Positions 54,164 through 62,714 of a stretch of 64,000 bases of DNA are shown piece after piece. A program made the translations under genes and the position numbers. Each line of letters begins with the position of its first letter. Within the stretch, counting starts at the first letter, position 1. The stretch comes from Amycolatopsis sp. 2-15 (GTDB lineage: Bacteria > Actinomycetota > Actinomycetes > Mycobacteriales > Pseudonocardiaceae), in NCBI RefSeq assembly GCF_030285625.1, contig NZ_CP127294.1:6170001-6234000 (forward strand), read 5' to 3'. Under the pieces are notes generated by a model. It did no database searches. It saw nothing but the letters and a program-made list of their open reading frames with translations, and had not been told where the DNA came from.

Positions 54164-54784
54164 TCAGCCACCGTGGGTGAGAGCGTCTTTGCGCCTGGTC
54201 ACGTCACCGTCCCACGCCGGGGGAGCGAGCTCCCACAGGCCCACCCTGGCGAGCACGCGGCGGGCGGTGAAGTCCACCAGGTCGTCGATCGTCTCGGGTC
54301 GAGAATAGAAGGCCGGGACCGGGGGCGCGATGATGGCGCCCGCTTCGGCGGCGGCGGTCATCGACTTGAGGTGCCCGAGGTGCAGCGGCGTCTCGCGCAC
54401 CATCAGCAGCAGCGGCCGGCCCTCCTTGAGGCACACGTCGGCGGCGCGGGCGACCAGGTCGTCGGTGTAGCCGGTGGCGATGGCCGAGAGCGTCTTGATC
54501 GAGCACGGAGCCACCACCATGGCCTCCACGGGGAACGAGCCCGACGCGATGGTCGCGCCGATCTCGCCCGGCCGGTGCGTGACGTCGGCCAGTTCACGCA
54601 CGTCCTCGGCGGACAGGTCGCACTCGTGGCGCAGCGTCACGATCCCGGCCTTCGACAGGATGAGGTGCGTCGAGAAGTCCGGGCGCTCGCGGAGCAGTTG
54701 CAGAATGCGCACGCCGTAACACGCACCGCTCGCCCCGGTGATGGCCACGACGACATTGCGCCGCGGAAGTCCTGTCCCCGTCAA
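54164..54784 (-). CDS. UbiX-family flavin prenyltransferase
   Basis: About 206 residues from the TTG at 54784 (a GTG at 54808 is also possible): VVVAITGASGACYGVRILQLL (FMN loop), VAPCSIKTLSAIATGYTDDLVARAADVCLKEGRPLLLMVRETPLHLGHLKSM (FMN/prenyl site). This is a UbiX/Pad1 enzyme that makes prFMN for UbiD decarboxylases. Its partner is almost certainly the UbiD at 50148-51584. It starts the minus-strand operon, divergent from the amidohydrolase gene. Confidence 0.92.
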   Translation of the reverse strand: MTGTGLPRRNVVVAITGASGACYGVRILQLLRERPDFSTHLILSKAGIVTLRHECDLSAEDVRELADVTHRPGEIGATIASGSFPVEAMVVAPCSIKTLSAIATGYTDDLVARAADVCLKEGRPLLLMVRETPLHLGHLKSMTAAAEAGAIIAPPVPAFYSRPETIDDLVDFTARRVLARVGLWELAPPAWDGDVTRRKDALTHGG

Positions 54785-54873
54785 CGGGCACCCGCCTTTC
54801 GCTGTCACCCGGTTGTGGTGCCGGGCTGCGGTCATCGCATCACGCCGGGCACTGCTCGCGCGAGGGGGCCGCT

Positions 54874-54888
54874 GTAAGAACTGCTTAC
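54874..54888. promoter_or_regulatory. LysR-type T-N11-A box in the divergent ubiX/amidohydrolase promoter
   Basis: GTAAGAACTGCTTAC has perfect 5-base arms and the T-N11-A form (T54875, A54887) of LysR operators. It lies in the 200-base region between divergent ubiX and amidohydrolase genes, so one site could control both. The LysR gene two genes away is the obvious candidate regulator. Confidence 0.7.
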
Positions 54889-54984
54889 CGGGGCCGACAG
54901 CAAAGCGCGCTGGTTGCCCCTGTCCTGGCCACCTAGCGTCGAGCACCAGCGAGTTTTCCCACACGTGGTCTTCGGCACTGAGAG

Positions 54985-56019
54985 GTGAGTCGGACGGACA
55001 GCGACGAGATCGTCCCCTACCCGGTTCTCGACACGCACGCGCACATCGTCCCGCCGTCGCTGCTCGCGGCGCTCGAGAAGGCGCCCGCGTGCGGCTTCAG
55101 CGCCCGGCGCACGGAGAAGGGCTGGGTCGTCGACGTGCCCGGCATGGGCGAGACCCGCCCGATCGGCGCGCGGATGAACGAGACCGGCCCGCGGGCCGGC
55201 TGGCGCGGGCAGACGGGGGTGGCCACCCAGGTCATCTCGCCGTGGATGGACATCCAGTCGGCGTTCCTCGAACCGCCGGCCGCGCGCGACTGGGCCCGCA
55301 CGGTCAACGACGCGATGGCCGAGTCCGTGGCCGAGCTGGGCGGCGGCACGACCGCGCTGGCGTCCGTGGCCACCGACGACGGCGAGCAGGCCGCCGCCGA
55401 CCTGCTGGAGGTGTGGAAGCGCCCGGAGTTCACCGGCGTCATGCTGAGCACCGACCCGCTCACCGGCTCGGCGCCGCACGAGGAGAATTTCGAGCCACTG
55501 TGGACGGTCGCCGCGCGCGAGGAGATCCCGGTGGTGCTGCACCCGCCCACGTACGGGCCCTCGGGTGAGCTCGCCACGCTCGGCACCATGGGCAACGTCC
55601 ACGGCCGGCTGATCGACAACACCGTCGCCGTGACCGAGCTGATCCTCCACGGCCTGCTCGACCGCCACCCCGGTCTCAAGCTGATCCTCGTGCACGGCGG
55701 CGGGTTCCTGCCGTACCAGGCGAGCCGGCTCGACGGCGGCTACCGCACCAAGGAGGCGTTCGCCGGGGAGCTGGAGCGGGACAAGCCGTCGGACTACCTG
55801 CGCGACTTCGTCTACGACACCGTCGCGCTGTCCGCGCCCGCCATCCGCTTCCTCACCGGGCTCGTCGGCTCCGACCACGTGGTGCTGGGCAGCGACTACC
55901 CGTTCGCGCTGGGCGACCCGCGCCCCGTGCACACCGTGCTGGACGCCGGACTGTCCGAAAGCGACACCGAGGCCATCCTGCGCACCAACGCCGAGAAGAT
56001 CTTCCGGAGGCCCGCATGA
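54985..56019 (+). CDS. ACMSD-type amidohydrolase family decarboxylase or hydrolase
   Basis: The 344-residue protein has the amidohydrolase-2 zinc motif VLDTHAHIVPPSLL, VVLHPPTY, a catalytic His in LVHGGGFLPYQASRL and Asp in VVLGSDYPFALGDP. The family includes ACMSD, gamma-resorcylate decarboxylase and 3,6-dihydroxypicolinate decarboxylase, so non-oxidative decarboxylation is likely, hydrolysis an alternative. GTG start; it opens an eight-base to ATGA-coupled catabolic operon. Confidence 0.88.
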   Translation: MSRTDSDEIVPYPVLDTHAHIVPPSLLAALEKAPACGFSARRTEKGWVVDVPGMGETRPIGARMNETGPRAGWRGQTGVATQVISPWMDIQSAFLEPPAARDWARTVNDAMAESVAELGGGTTALASVATDDGEQAAADLLEVWKRPEFTGVMLSTDPLTGSAPHEENFEPLWTVAAREEIPVVLHPPTYGPSGELATLGTMGNVHGRLIDNTVAVTELILHGLLDRHPGLKLILVHGGGFLPYQASRLDGGYRTKEAFAGELERDKPSDYLRDFVYDTVALSAPAIRFLTGLVGSDHVVLGSDYPFALGDPRPVHTVLDAGLSESDTEAILRTNAEKIFRRPA

Positions 56020-56819
56020 TTCCGTCCACCTCGACCGCGGGCCCGCTGGCGGTCCGCCGCTGGGGCGCGGGCGAGCCCGTGGTGCTGCTGCACCCGCTCG
56101 CCACCTCCGGCGAGCTGTGGACGCCGCTGGCCGAAGCGCTCGCCGACGAATTCCAGGTGTTCGCGTTCGACCTGCGCGGCCACGGCGAGTCCTCGTGGGA
56201 CGGCAAGCCGTTCTCCATCGCCGACCTGGCCGACGACCTCGGCGCCGCGCTCGACGCACTCGGACTCGAGACCGTGTCGCTGCTGGGCTTGTCGATGGGC
56301 GGCAGCGTCGGCGTGAACTTCGCCGGCCGGTTCCCAGCCCGGGTGCGTTCGCTCGTGCTCGCCGACACCACGGCGTACTACGGCGACGACGCGCCGCAGG
56401 TGTGGGCCGAGCGCGCGGAGAAGGCCGTGTCCGTGCCGCGCTCGAAGCAGGTCGCGTTCCAGCTGGACCGCTGGTTCTCCCCGGAGTTCCGCGAGGCGAA
56501 CCCGAACGAGGCCGACCGGATCGTGAAGATCTTCCTGCGTACCAACAGCGAGGCGCACGCCGCTGCCTCGATCGCGATGGGCGAGATGGACTCCCGCTCG
56601 CTGCTGCCGTCGGTCACCGCGAGCACGCTCGTGCTCGTCGGGGAGCACGACTACGCGACGCCGCCGGAGATGGCGGCCGCGCTGGCCGACGGCATCCCCG
56701 GTGCCGACCTGGAGGTCCAGACCGGCCTGCGGCACATGTCCCTGATCGAACGGCCCGCGCTCGCCGAGCGCGTGCGGGCGCACCTCAAGACCGGCACGAC
56801 CGGCACGGAGACCGCATGA
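56016..56819 (+). CDS. Alpha/beta hydrolase (3-oxoadipate enol-lactonase/NicD-like)
   Basis: The 267-residue protein has FDLRGHGESS (oxyanion side), the nucleophile elbow GLSMGGSVG, an acidic residue in LVLVGEHDYATPP and catalytic His in GLRHMSLIERP. This type acts on enol-lactones (PcaD) or removes formyl groups (NicD). In this operon it should act after ring opening. ATGA overlaps with both neighbours. Confidence 0.9.
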   Translation: MIPSTSTAGPLAVRRWGAGEPVVLLHPLATSGELWTPLAEALADEFQVFAFDLRGHGESSWDGKPFSIADLADDLGAALDALGLETVSLLGLSMGGSVGVNFAGRFPARVRSLVLADTTAYYGDDAPQVWAERAEKAVSVPRSKQVAFQLDRWFSPEFREANPNEADRIVKIFLRTNSEAHAAASIAMGEMDSRSLLPSVTASTLVLVGEHDYATPPEMAAALADGIPGADLEVQTGLRHMSLIERPALAERVRAHLKTGTTGTETA

Positions 56820-57697
56820 AACCCGGCAGGTTCACCTACCACTCGCCCCGCAGCCTCGACGAGGCGCTCGCGGCGCTGCAGGTCTACGGCGACGACGCGA
56901 AGGTGCTGGCCGGCGGCCAGAGCCTGATGCCGATGCTCAACTTCCGCCTGGCGCGCTTCGAGCACCTGGTCGACGTGAACCGCCTCGGCGCCGAGTACGC
57001 CGAGCCGACGTTCGGCGACACGCGGATCACGATCCCGCTGCTCGTGCGCCAGCGCCGGGTTGAACGATCTGAAGAAGCTGCCCGGCTGCTGCCGGTGCTC
57101 ACCGAAGCGTTGGCGCAGGTCGCGCACCCGCAGATCCGCAATCGCGGCACGATCTGCGGCAGCCTCGCCCACGCCGACCCGGCGGCGGAGCTGCCGAGCG
57201 TGCTCTCGGTGCTCGACGCGACGTTCACGATCGCTTCGTCGCGCGGGGTGCGCGAGGTGCCGGCGGAGGAGTTCTTCCTCTTCCACCTCACCACTTCGCT
57301 CGAACCCGACGAGCTGCTGCTGCAGGTCAGCGTGCCGCGTCCGCCGGTGAACCAGTTCTCGTCGTTCCGCGAGTTCGCGACGCGGCGCGGCGACTTCGCG
57401 CTCGCCGGTGTGGCCGCGGTGTGCGAGGTCGACGCCGCGGGCGTGGTCACCACGTGCCGTGTCGCCGCGGCGGGCGTCGCCCCCACCCCGCACCGGCTCA
57501 CCGACGTCGAGGCGCTGGTGACGGGCGCGTCCCTGAACGAGGACCTGTGGCCCGACGTCGAGGCCGCCGCCCGCGCGCAGGTCGACCCGACCGGGGACAT
57601 CCACGCGAGCGCCGAGTACCGCAGCCGCCTCACCGGCGTCCTGGTCAAGCGCGCGCTCGCCGACATCCGAGGAAAGCTGGAGGCCAGCCGTGCGTGA
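56816..57697 (+). CDS. Molybdenum hydroxylase medium (FAD) subunit, CoxM-like
   Basis: The 293-residue protein has FAD motifs KVLAGGQSLMPMLNFRLA and NRGTICGSLAHADPAAELP, then the CoxM/XdhA C-terminal domain. It takes electrons from the molybdenum subunit via the 2Fe-2S subunit to FAD. Next genes encode those two subunits, in the order M-S-L typical of this enzyme class. Confidence 0.93.
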   Translation: MKPGRFTYHSPRSLDEALAALQVYGDDAKVLAGGQSLMPMLNFRLARFEHLVDVNRLGAEYAEPTFGDTRITIPLLVRQRRVERSEEAARLLPVLTEALAQVAHPQIRNRGTICGSLAHADPAAELPSVLSVLDATFTIASSRGVREVPAEEFFLFHLTTSLEPDELLLQVSVPRPPVNQFSSFREFATRRGDFALAGVAAVCEVDAAGVVTTCRVAAAGVAPTPHRLTDVEALVTGASLNEDLWPDVEAAARAQVDPTGDIHASAEYRSRLTGVLVKRALADIRGKLEASRA

Positions 57698-58208
57698 CCA
57701 CGCGACGGAGTTCCCCACCCGCACCCAGGACGAGACGCACACCGTGGGTTGCACGGTCAACGGCCGCGAGTACGAGGCCGTCGTCGACCCGCGGATGACG
57801 CTCGCCGACTTCCTGCGCGAGAAGCTGCGCCTCACCGGCACGCACCTCGGCTGCGAGCACGGCGTGTGCGGCGCGTGCACGGTGATCGTCGACGGCGCGG
57901 CCACGCGCTCGTGCCTCATGCTCGCCGTGCAGGCCGACGGCGCCCAGGTCGAAACCGTCGAGGGGCTGGCCGAAGACGGCGAGCTGTCGCCGCTGCAGTG
58001 CGCGTTCAAACGCAACCACGCGTTGCAGTGCGGTTTCTGCACGCCCGGCTTCCTGATGAGTGTCACGGCCGCGCTGCGCGAAGAGAGCGTGACGACCGAG
58101 GAGCAGGCCCGCGAGGTGCTGTCCGGCAACATCTGCCGCTGCACCGGCTACACCGGCCTCGTGAAGTCCGTGCTTGAAGCCTCGGCCGGAAAGGAAGGCA
58201 ACGCATGA
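57690..58208 (+). CDS. Molybdenum hydroxylase small (2Fe-2S) subunit, CoxS-like
   Basis: The 172-residue protein has both [2Fe-2S] clusters: CEHGVCGACTVIVDG...SCLML (plant-type) and CGFCTPG...NICRCTGY. An N-terminal extension of about 15 residues precedes the domain. The start GTG at 57690 overlaps the M subunit by eight bases. Confidence 0.94.
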   Translation: MRDHATEFPTRTQDETHTVGCTVNGREYEAVVDPRMTLADFLREKLRLTGTHLGCEHGVCGACTVIVDGAATRSCLMLAVQADGAQVETVEGLAEDGELSPLQCAFKRNHALQCGFCTPGFLMSVTAALREESVTTEEQAREVLSGNICRCTGYTGLVKSVLEASAGKEGNA

Positions 58209-60565
58209 GCGACACCCTGGTCCCCGAAGGCACGATGATCGGCCGGCGCGTGGAGCGCCGCGAGGACGAGCGCCTGCTGACCGGTCACGGCGGTTACCTC
58301 GACGACCTCGACCTGCCCGACGCGCTCGCGGCCGCGTTCCTGCGCTCGCCCCACGCCCACGCGAAGATCCTCTCCTTCGACGCCACCGAGGCGCTCACGC
58401 TGCCCGGCGTGGTCGCGGTGTTCTCCGGCGCCGACCTGATGGAGATCCAGAAGCCGCTGGCGCCGAAGGTGCAGCACCCGCAGCTGCGCGACTACCCGCG
58501 CCTGCCGATGCCGCCGCAGGAACTGCACTACGTCGGCGAGCCGCTTGCCGTCGTGGTCGCCGAGTCGCGGTACATCGCCGAGGACGCGCTGGAGCTCATC
58601 GAGGTCGACTTCGAGGTGCTGCCCGCGGTCGCCTCCACGGCCGTTGCGTTGCAGGAGAACGGCCCGCTGGCCCACTCCGGCGACGAGAGCAACGTCGCCG
58701 TGCTGCTCACCCAGAGCGCGGGCGACGCGGCGAAGGCGCTTGCGGAGGCACCGAACGTGCTGTCCGAAGAGTTCTTCGTGATGCGCGGCGGCGGCCACTC
58801 GATGGAGACGCGCGGTGTGGCGGCGCGGTTCGAGATGGCGACCGGGCAGGTCACCATCTGGGACACCACGCAGGCTCCGCACTACGCGCGCCAGCAGCTG
58901 TCGGTCATCTACGAGATGGCCGAGGACGACATCCGCGTGATCGCGCCGGCGGACGTCGGCGGTGGCTTCGGCCCGAAGGCGCAGTTCTACGGCGAAGAGG
59001 TCGTGATCCCGTGGGTCGCGATGAAGCTGGGCCGCGCGGTGAAGTGGGTCGAGGACCGCCAGGAGAACATGGTCACCTCGATGATGGAGCGCTCGCAGAC
59101 CCACCGCGTCGACGTCGGGTTCGACGACAACGGGCTGCTGCTCGCGGTCAAGGACGTGATCGAGCACGACCAAGGCGCCTACTGCGCGGGCCTGCAGGTC
59201 CCGTCGATCACCACCTCGACCGTGCCCGGCCCCTACCACGTGCCGAACATCGAGATCGAGCTGCGCGCGTGCTACACGAACATGGTCCCGACCTCGTCGG
59301 TGCGCGGCGCGGGCCGCCCGCAGGCGGTGTTCGTGATGGAACGGATGATCGACCGGATCGCCGAGCACCTCGGGCTCGACCCGGCGGACGTGCGGCGCCG
59401 CAACCTGATCCAGGCCGACGAGTTCCCGTACAAGGTCGGCATCATGTTCCGCGACGGCAGCCCGCTCACCTACGACAGCGGGGACTTCCCGACGCTGCTG
59501 GAAGGCACGCTCGAGCGCATCGGCTACACCGAGGCGCGCGAGCGGCAGGCCAAGCTGCGCGAGGAAGGCCGCTACGTCGGCATCGGGCTCTCGGTGTACA
59601 TCGAGGGCTGTGGCCTCGGCCCGTACGAGGGCGCGAAGATCCGGCTGACCAACAAGGGCCGCATCCTCGTCACGCTCGCGGCGGCGGGGCAGGGCCAGGG
59701 CTATGAGACCGTCTACGCGCAGATCGCCGCCGACGGCATCGGGCTCGACATGGACTACATCGAGGTCAAGACCGGCGACACGAGCCGGATCCCGTTCGGA
59801 CAGGGCACGTTCGCCTCGCGCATCACGGCCACCTGCGGGCCGGCGGTGATGGACGCGGCGAAGCAGATGCGCGAGCGGCTGATCGACACCGCGGCTGTGC
59901 TGCTCGGCTGCGACGCGTCCGAAGTGGACTTCGTCGGCGACAAGGCCTGCCTGGGCGGGGACCTGGAGAAGTCCGTTTCCCTGCAACAGCTCGCGCAGAC
60001 GGCGAACATCGGCAAGCACGGCATCACGATGCCGCGCGGCATCAAGGCCGGCATCGAGACCTCCAGCTACTTCTCGCCGGAGCGCGCCGCGTACGCCAGT
60101 GGCGCGCACGCCGCGCTCGTGGAGGTCGACCCGGAGACCGGCGAGATCGAGATCCTCAAGTACGTGATCGGCCACGACTGCGGCAACGTGATCAACCCGC
60201 TGCTCGTCGACGGCCAGGTGCTCGGCGGCTTCGCCCACGGCATCGGCAATGCGATGTACGAGGAGCCGGTGTACGACGTCGAAGGCCAGCCGCAGGCCAC
60301 GAGTTACCTCGACTACGCGCTCGTGTCGGCCACCGAGGTACCGCCGGTCGAGCTGTTCCACATCCAGACCCCCAGCCCGCTCAACCCGCTCGGGGTGAAG
60401 GGCGCGGGGGAGGGCGGCACGATCCCGGCGCCCGCCACCATCGCGAACGCCGTGGAGGACGCGCTGCGGCCGCTGCGGGCCCGCGTGACACGCGCGCCGA
60501 TCACCCCGGCGCGCATCGTCGACGCCATTCACCGCGCTGAGTCGACCAGCGCCGACCAGGACTGA
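58205..60565 (+). CDS. Molybdenum hydroxylase large (Mo-cofactor) subunit, CoxL-like form II
   Basis: The 786-residue protein has cofactor motifs VGGGFGPKAQFYGEE, SSVRGAGRPQAVF and GVKGAGEGGTIPAP with the catalytic Glu. The loop reads SVRGAGRP rather than the AYXCSFR of true CO dehydrogenase (form I), so this is a form II hydroxylase of an organic substrate, most likely ring hydroxylation of a heteroaromatic. ATGA overlap with CoxS. XdhC-type maturation is supplied elsewhere (one such gene lies at 301-1251). Confidence 0.94.
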   Translation: MSDTLVPEGTMIGRRVERREDERLLTGHGGYLDDLDLPDALAAAFLRSPHAHAKILSFDATEALTLPGVVAVFSGADLMEIQKPLAPKVQHPQLRDYPRLPMPPQELHYVGEPLAVVVAESRYIAEDALELIEVDFEVLPAVASTAVALQENGPLAHSGDESNVAVLLTQSAGDAAKALAEAPNVLSEEFFVMRGGGHSMETRGVAARFEMATGQVTIWDTTQAPHYARQQLSVIYEMAEDDIRVIAPADVGGGFGPKAQFYGEEVVIPWVAMKLGRAVKWVEDRQENMVTSMMERSQTHRVDVGFDDNGLLLAVKDVIEHDQGAYCAGLQVPSITTSTVPGPYHVPNIEIELRACYTNMVPTSSVRGAGRPQAVFVMERMIDRIAEHLGLDPADVRRRNLIQADEFPYKVGIMFRDGSPLTYDSGDFPTLLEGTLERIGYTEARERQAKLREEGRYVGIGLSVYIEGCGLGPYEGAKIRLTNKGRILVTLAAAGQGQGYETVYAQIAADGIGLDMDYIEVKTGDTSRIPFGQGTFASRITATCGPAVMDAAKQMRERLIDTAAVLLGCDASEVDFVGDKACLGGDLEKSVSLQQLAQTANIGKHGITMPRGIKAGIETSSYFSPERAAYASGAHAALVEVDPETGEIEILKYVIGHDCGNVINPLLVDGQVLGGFAHGIGNAMYEEPVYDVEGQPQATSYLDYALVSATEVPPVELFHIQTPSPLNPLGVKGAGEGGTIPAPATIANAVEDALRPLRARVTRAPITPARIVDAIHRAESTSADQD

Positions 60566-60575
60566 AAGGCGCCAG

Positions 60576-61256
60576 ATGCTCATCGAAAACTCCTTCGACG
60601 TCGCCGCCGACCCGGACGAGGTTTTCACCTTCCTCCAGGACGCGCACAACGTCGCCGCCTGCTTCCCGGGCGCCGAGCTCGTGGAGGACCTGGGCGACGA
60701 CTCCTACCGCGGCAAGGTGAAGATCAAGGTCGGCCCGGTCACGGCCGCCTACCAGGGCGTCGCGAAGATCGTGGAGAAGGACGGCGCCACCCGCGTGGCC
60801 GTGCTGGTGGCCGACGGCAAGGACACCCGCGGCGCCGGCACGGCGAAAGCCAAGGCGACCATGCGCGTGACGCCGGCCGAAGGCGGAGCGCACGTCGCGC
60901 TCGAGACCGACCTGACCATCTCCGGCAAGCTCGCGCAGTTCGGCCGGGGCATCATGTCGGATGTGTCCGGGCGGATGGTCGGCGAGCTGGCTTCGCGGGT
61001 GCGGCAGCGGATCGAGGCCGGGGAAGAAGCCCCGGCCGTGGCCGCCGCTCCCGCGCCGGCGGTCAACGGCTCGGCCGCTCCCGCCACGGCGGGAGCGGCA
61101 CCCGCCGCGACCGCCACGGCGACCGCGACCCCGCCCCGTCCCGCTCCCCAGTTCGACGAAGCACCGCCGATGAAGGCGTCGGTGCTGATCCGCATCGTGC
61201 TCGCCGGCTACCTCGAAAGGTGGGCCGCGCGCCTGCGCAAGTCCGCCGAAGCCTGA
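60576..61256 (+). CDS. CoxG-like SRPBCC protein
   Basis: The 226-residue paralogue of the gene at 1245: MLIENSFDVAADPDEVFTFLQDA, CFPGAELVEDLGDDSYRGKVKIKVGP, LAQFGRGIMSDVSGRMV. After the SRPBCC domain (residues 1-145) a long alanine/proline/threonine-rich linker leads to a short hydrophobic basic end (ASVLIRIVLAGYLERWAARLRK), fitting tethering of the hydroxylase to the membrane. It starts 10 bases after the large subunit. Confidence 0.87.
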   Translation: MLIENSFDVAADPDEVFTFLQDAHNVAACFPGAELVEDLGDDSYRGKVKIKVGPVTAAYQGVAKIVEKDGATRVAVLVADGKDTRGAGTAKAKATMRVTPAEGGAHVALETDLTISGKLAQFGRGIMSDVSGRMVGELASRVRQRIEAGEEAPAVAAAPAPAVNGSAAPATAGAAPAATATATATPPRPAPQFDEAPPMKASVLIRIVLAGYLERWAARLRKSAEA

Positions 61257-61339
61257 CCCGTTCGACCGATCCACCCTCCGCTCCCCGTCCCCCGCTCGAT
61301 GGCCGCCACAGCCGTCCGTCATCGCTTGGAGCTACCTCC

Positions 61340-62698
61340 ATGGCCGTCACCGCCGCCGCCACGGCTGCTGCTGCCACCCCCGAAACCGAGCCCGCGCCGA
61401 TCTTCGACATCGGGATCGACGACAAGGTCAAGGTGTCGAGCTCGATCGGGCTCGGGGTCCAGAACATCCTCGGCATGGCCGGGCTGCTGATCTTCCCCGC
61501 CCTGATCGGCACCGCGTTCAAGCTGTCGGCCACCGACACGGCCTACCTCTACGGCGTCACGTTCATGACGTCCGGGCTCGTGGTGATCCTGCAGTCGGTG
61601 TTCCTGCTGCGACTGCCGATCGTGCAGGGCCCGTACGCGGGTTCGCTGGCCGCGCTGCTGGCCGTGGGCCACGGCAAGGGCGGACTGGGCGCCGCGTTCG
61701 GCTCGATGGTCGTGGCCGGGCTGATCTGGTGCGTGCTGGCGATCCCGATCAAGAAGTACGGGCTGGTCACGTACCTGTCGAAGTTCGTGCGCGACCCGAT
61801 CATCTGCGGCGTGCTGGTGCTGATCCTCGCCACCCAGCTCACCAGCACGGCGTTGCCCAACGTGCTGGGCACGCCGGGCAGCCCCGGGTTCCCTGGCATG
61901 AACCTGGTGTCGGGCTTGGTCACGGCACTGGTCGTCATCCTGCTCACGTTGCTGCCCAAGGGAACCATCCTGCGCCGCGGTGCCGTGCTGGTCGCGGTGA
62001 TCGTCGGCACGGTCGTGTACGCGATCTTCGAACCGACGCACTTCGCCGGTGTGGTGCACAACGTGGGCTTCACGGTGCCGCGGATCTTCCCGTTCGGCTT
62101 CTCGGTCGACGGTGAGCTCGTGCTGATCTTCTTCATCACGTTGTTCCCGGCGATCGCGGAGAGCATCGCGACCTACGACATCGTCGCCGGCTGGGGCCGC
62201 CAGGAGCTGTCCGGCTACCGCGTCTCGCAGGGCGTGTTCGGCGAGGTCCTGGGCAGCACCGTCGGCGCGGTCTTCGGCGGCATGTCCACGCTGGCCTACC
62301 CGGACAACATCGGCTTGCTGCGCGTCACGAAGGTCGGCTCCCGCTACGTGACGCTGGCGACCGGCGTCATCCTGCTCGTGCTGGGCGGCCTCGGCCCGTT
62401 CGACCACCTGCTGCAGGCCGTGCCGCTGCCGGTGCTCGCCGCGGCCGGCACCGTCCTGTTCGGAGTGTTGTTCGCGAGCGCCATCGACACCCTCTCGGGG
62501 GTGCACTGGTCCCGCGACAATCTCATGCTCGCGGGCTTCCCGTTCATCACCGCGATCGGCGGGCTGTTCGTGCCGCCCGCGACGATGAAGGTGCTGCCGC
62601 AGGTGGTGCAGCTGATCCTGCAACAGCCGCTGATCCTCGGCACGGTGCTGCTGCTGCTGATGAAGGCCGGGTACGGCTTGCGCCGCAAGGAGTCCTGA
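61340..62698 (+). CDS. NCS2 (uracil-xanthine permease) family transporter
   Basis: The 452-residue protein has about 12-14 membrane segments and NCS2 features: GLGVQNILGMAGLLIFPALIG, the substrate-region QGPYAGSLAA, ITLFPAIAESIATYDIV, and the LLRVTKVGSRYV loop. NCS2 porters take up nucleobases and ascorbate-like rings with protons. In this operon it may import the heteroaromatic substrate. ATG at 61340; GGAG upstream. Confidence 0.88.
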   Translation: MAVTAAATAAAATPETEPAPIFDIGIDDKVKVSSSIGLGVQNILGMAGLLIFPALIGTAFKLSATDTAYLYGVTFMTSGLVVILQSVFLLRLPIVQGPYAGSLAALLAVGHGKGGLGAAFGSMVVAGLIWCVLAIPIKKYGLVTYLSKFVRDPIICGVLVLILATQLTSTALPNVLGTPGSPGFPGMNLVSGLVTALVVILLTLLPKGTILRRGAVLVAVIVGTVVYAIFEPTHFAGVVHNVGFTVPRIFPFGFSVDGELVLIFFITLFPAIAESIATYDIVAGWGRQELSGYRVSQGVFGEVLGSTVGAVFGGMSTLAYPDNIGLLRVTKVGSRYVTLATGVILLVLGGLGPFDHLLQAVPLPVLAAAGTVLFGVLFASAIDTLSGVHWSRDNLMLAGFPFITAIGGLFVPPATMKVLPQVVQLILQQPLILGTVLLLLMKAGYGLRRKES

Positions 62699-62714
62699 GG
62701 CTCCTGGCGCCCGG

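Noticed and set aside
58205..60565. Form I carbon monoxide dehydrogenase
   Set aside because: The active-site loop reads SVRGAGRP, not the AYXCSFR loop of CO-oxidising CoxL.
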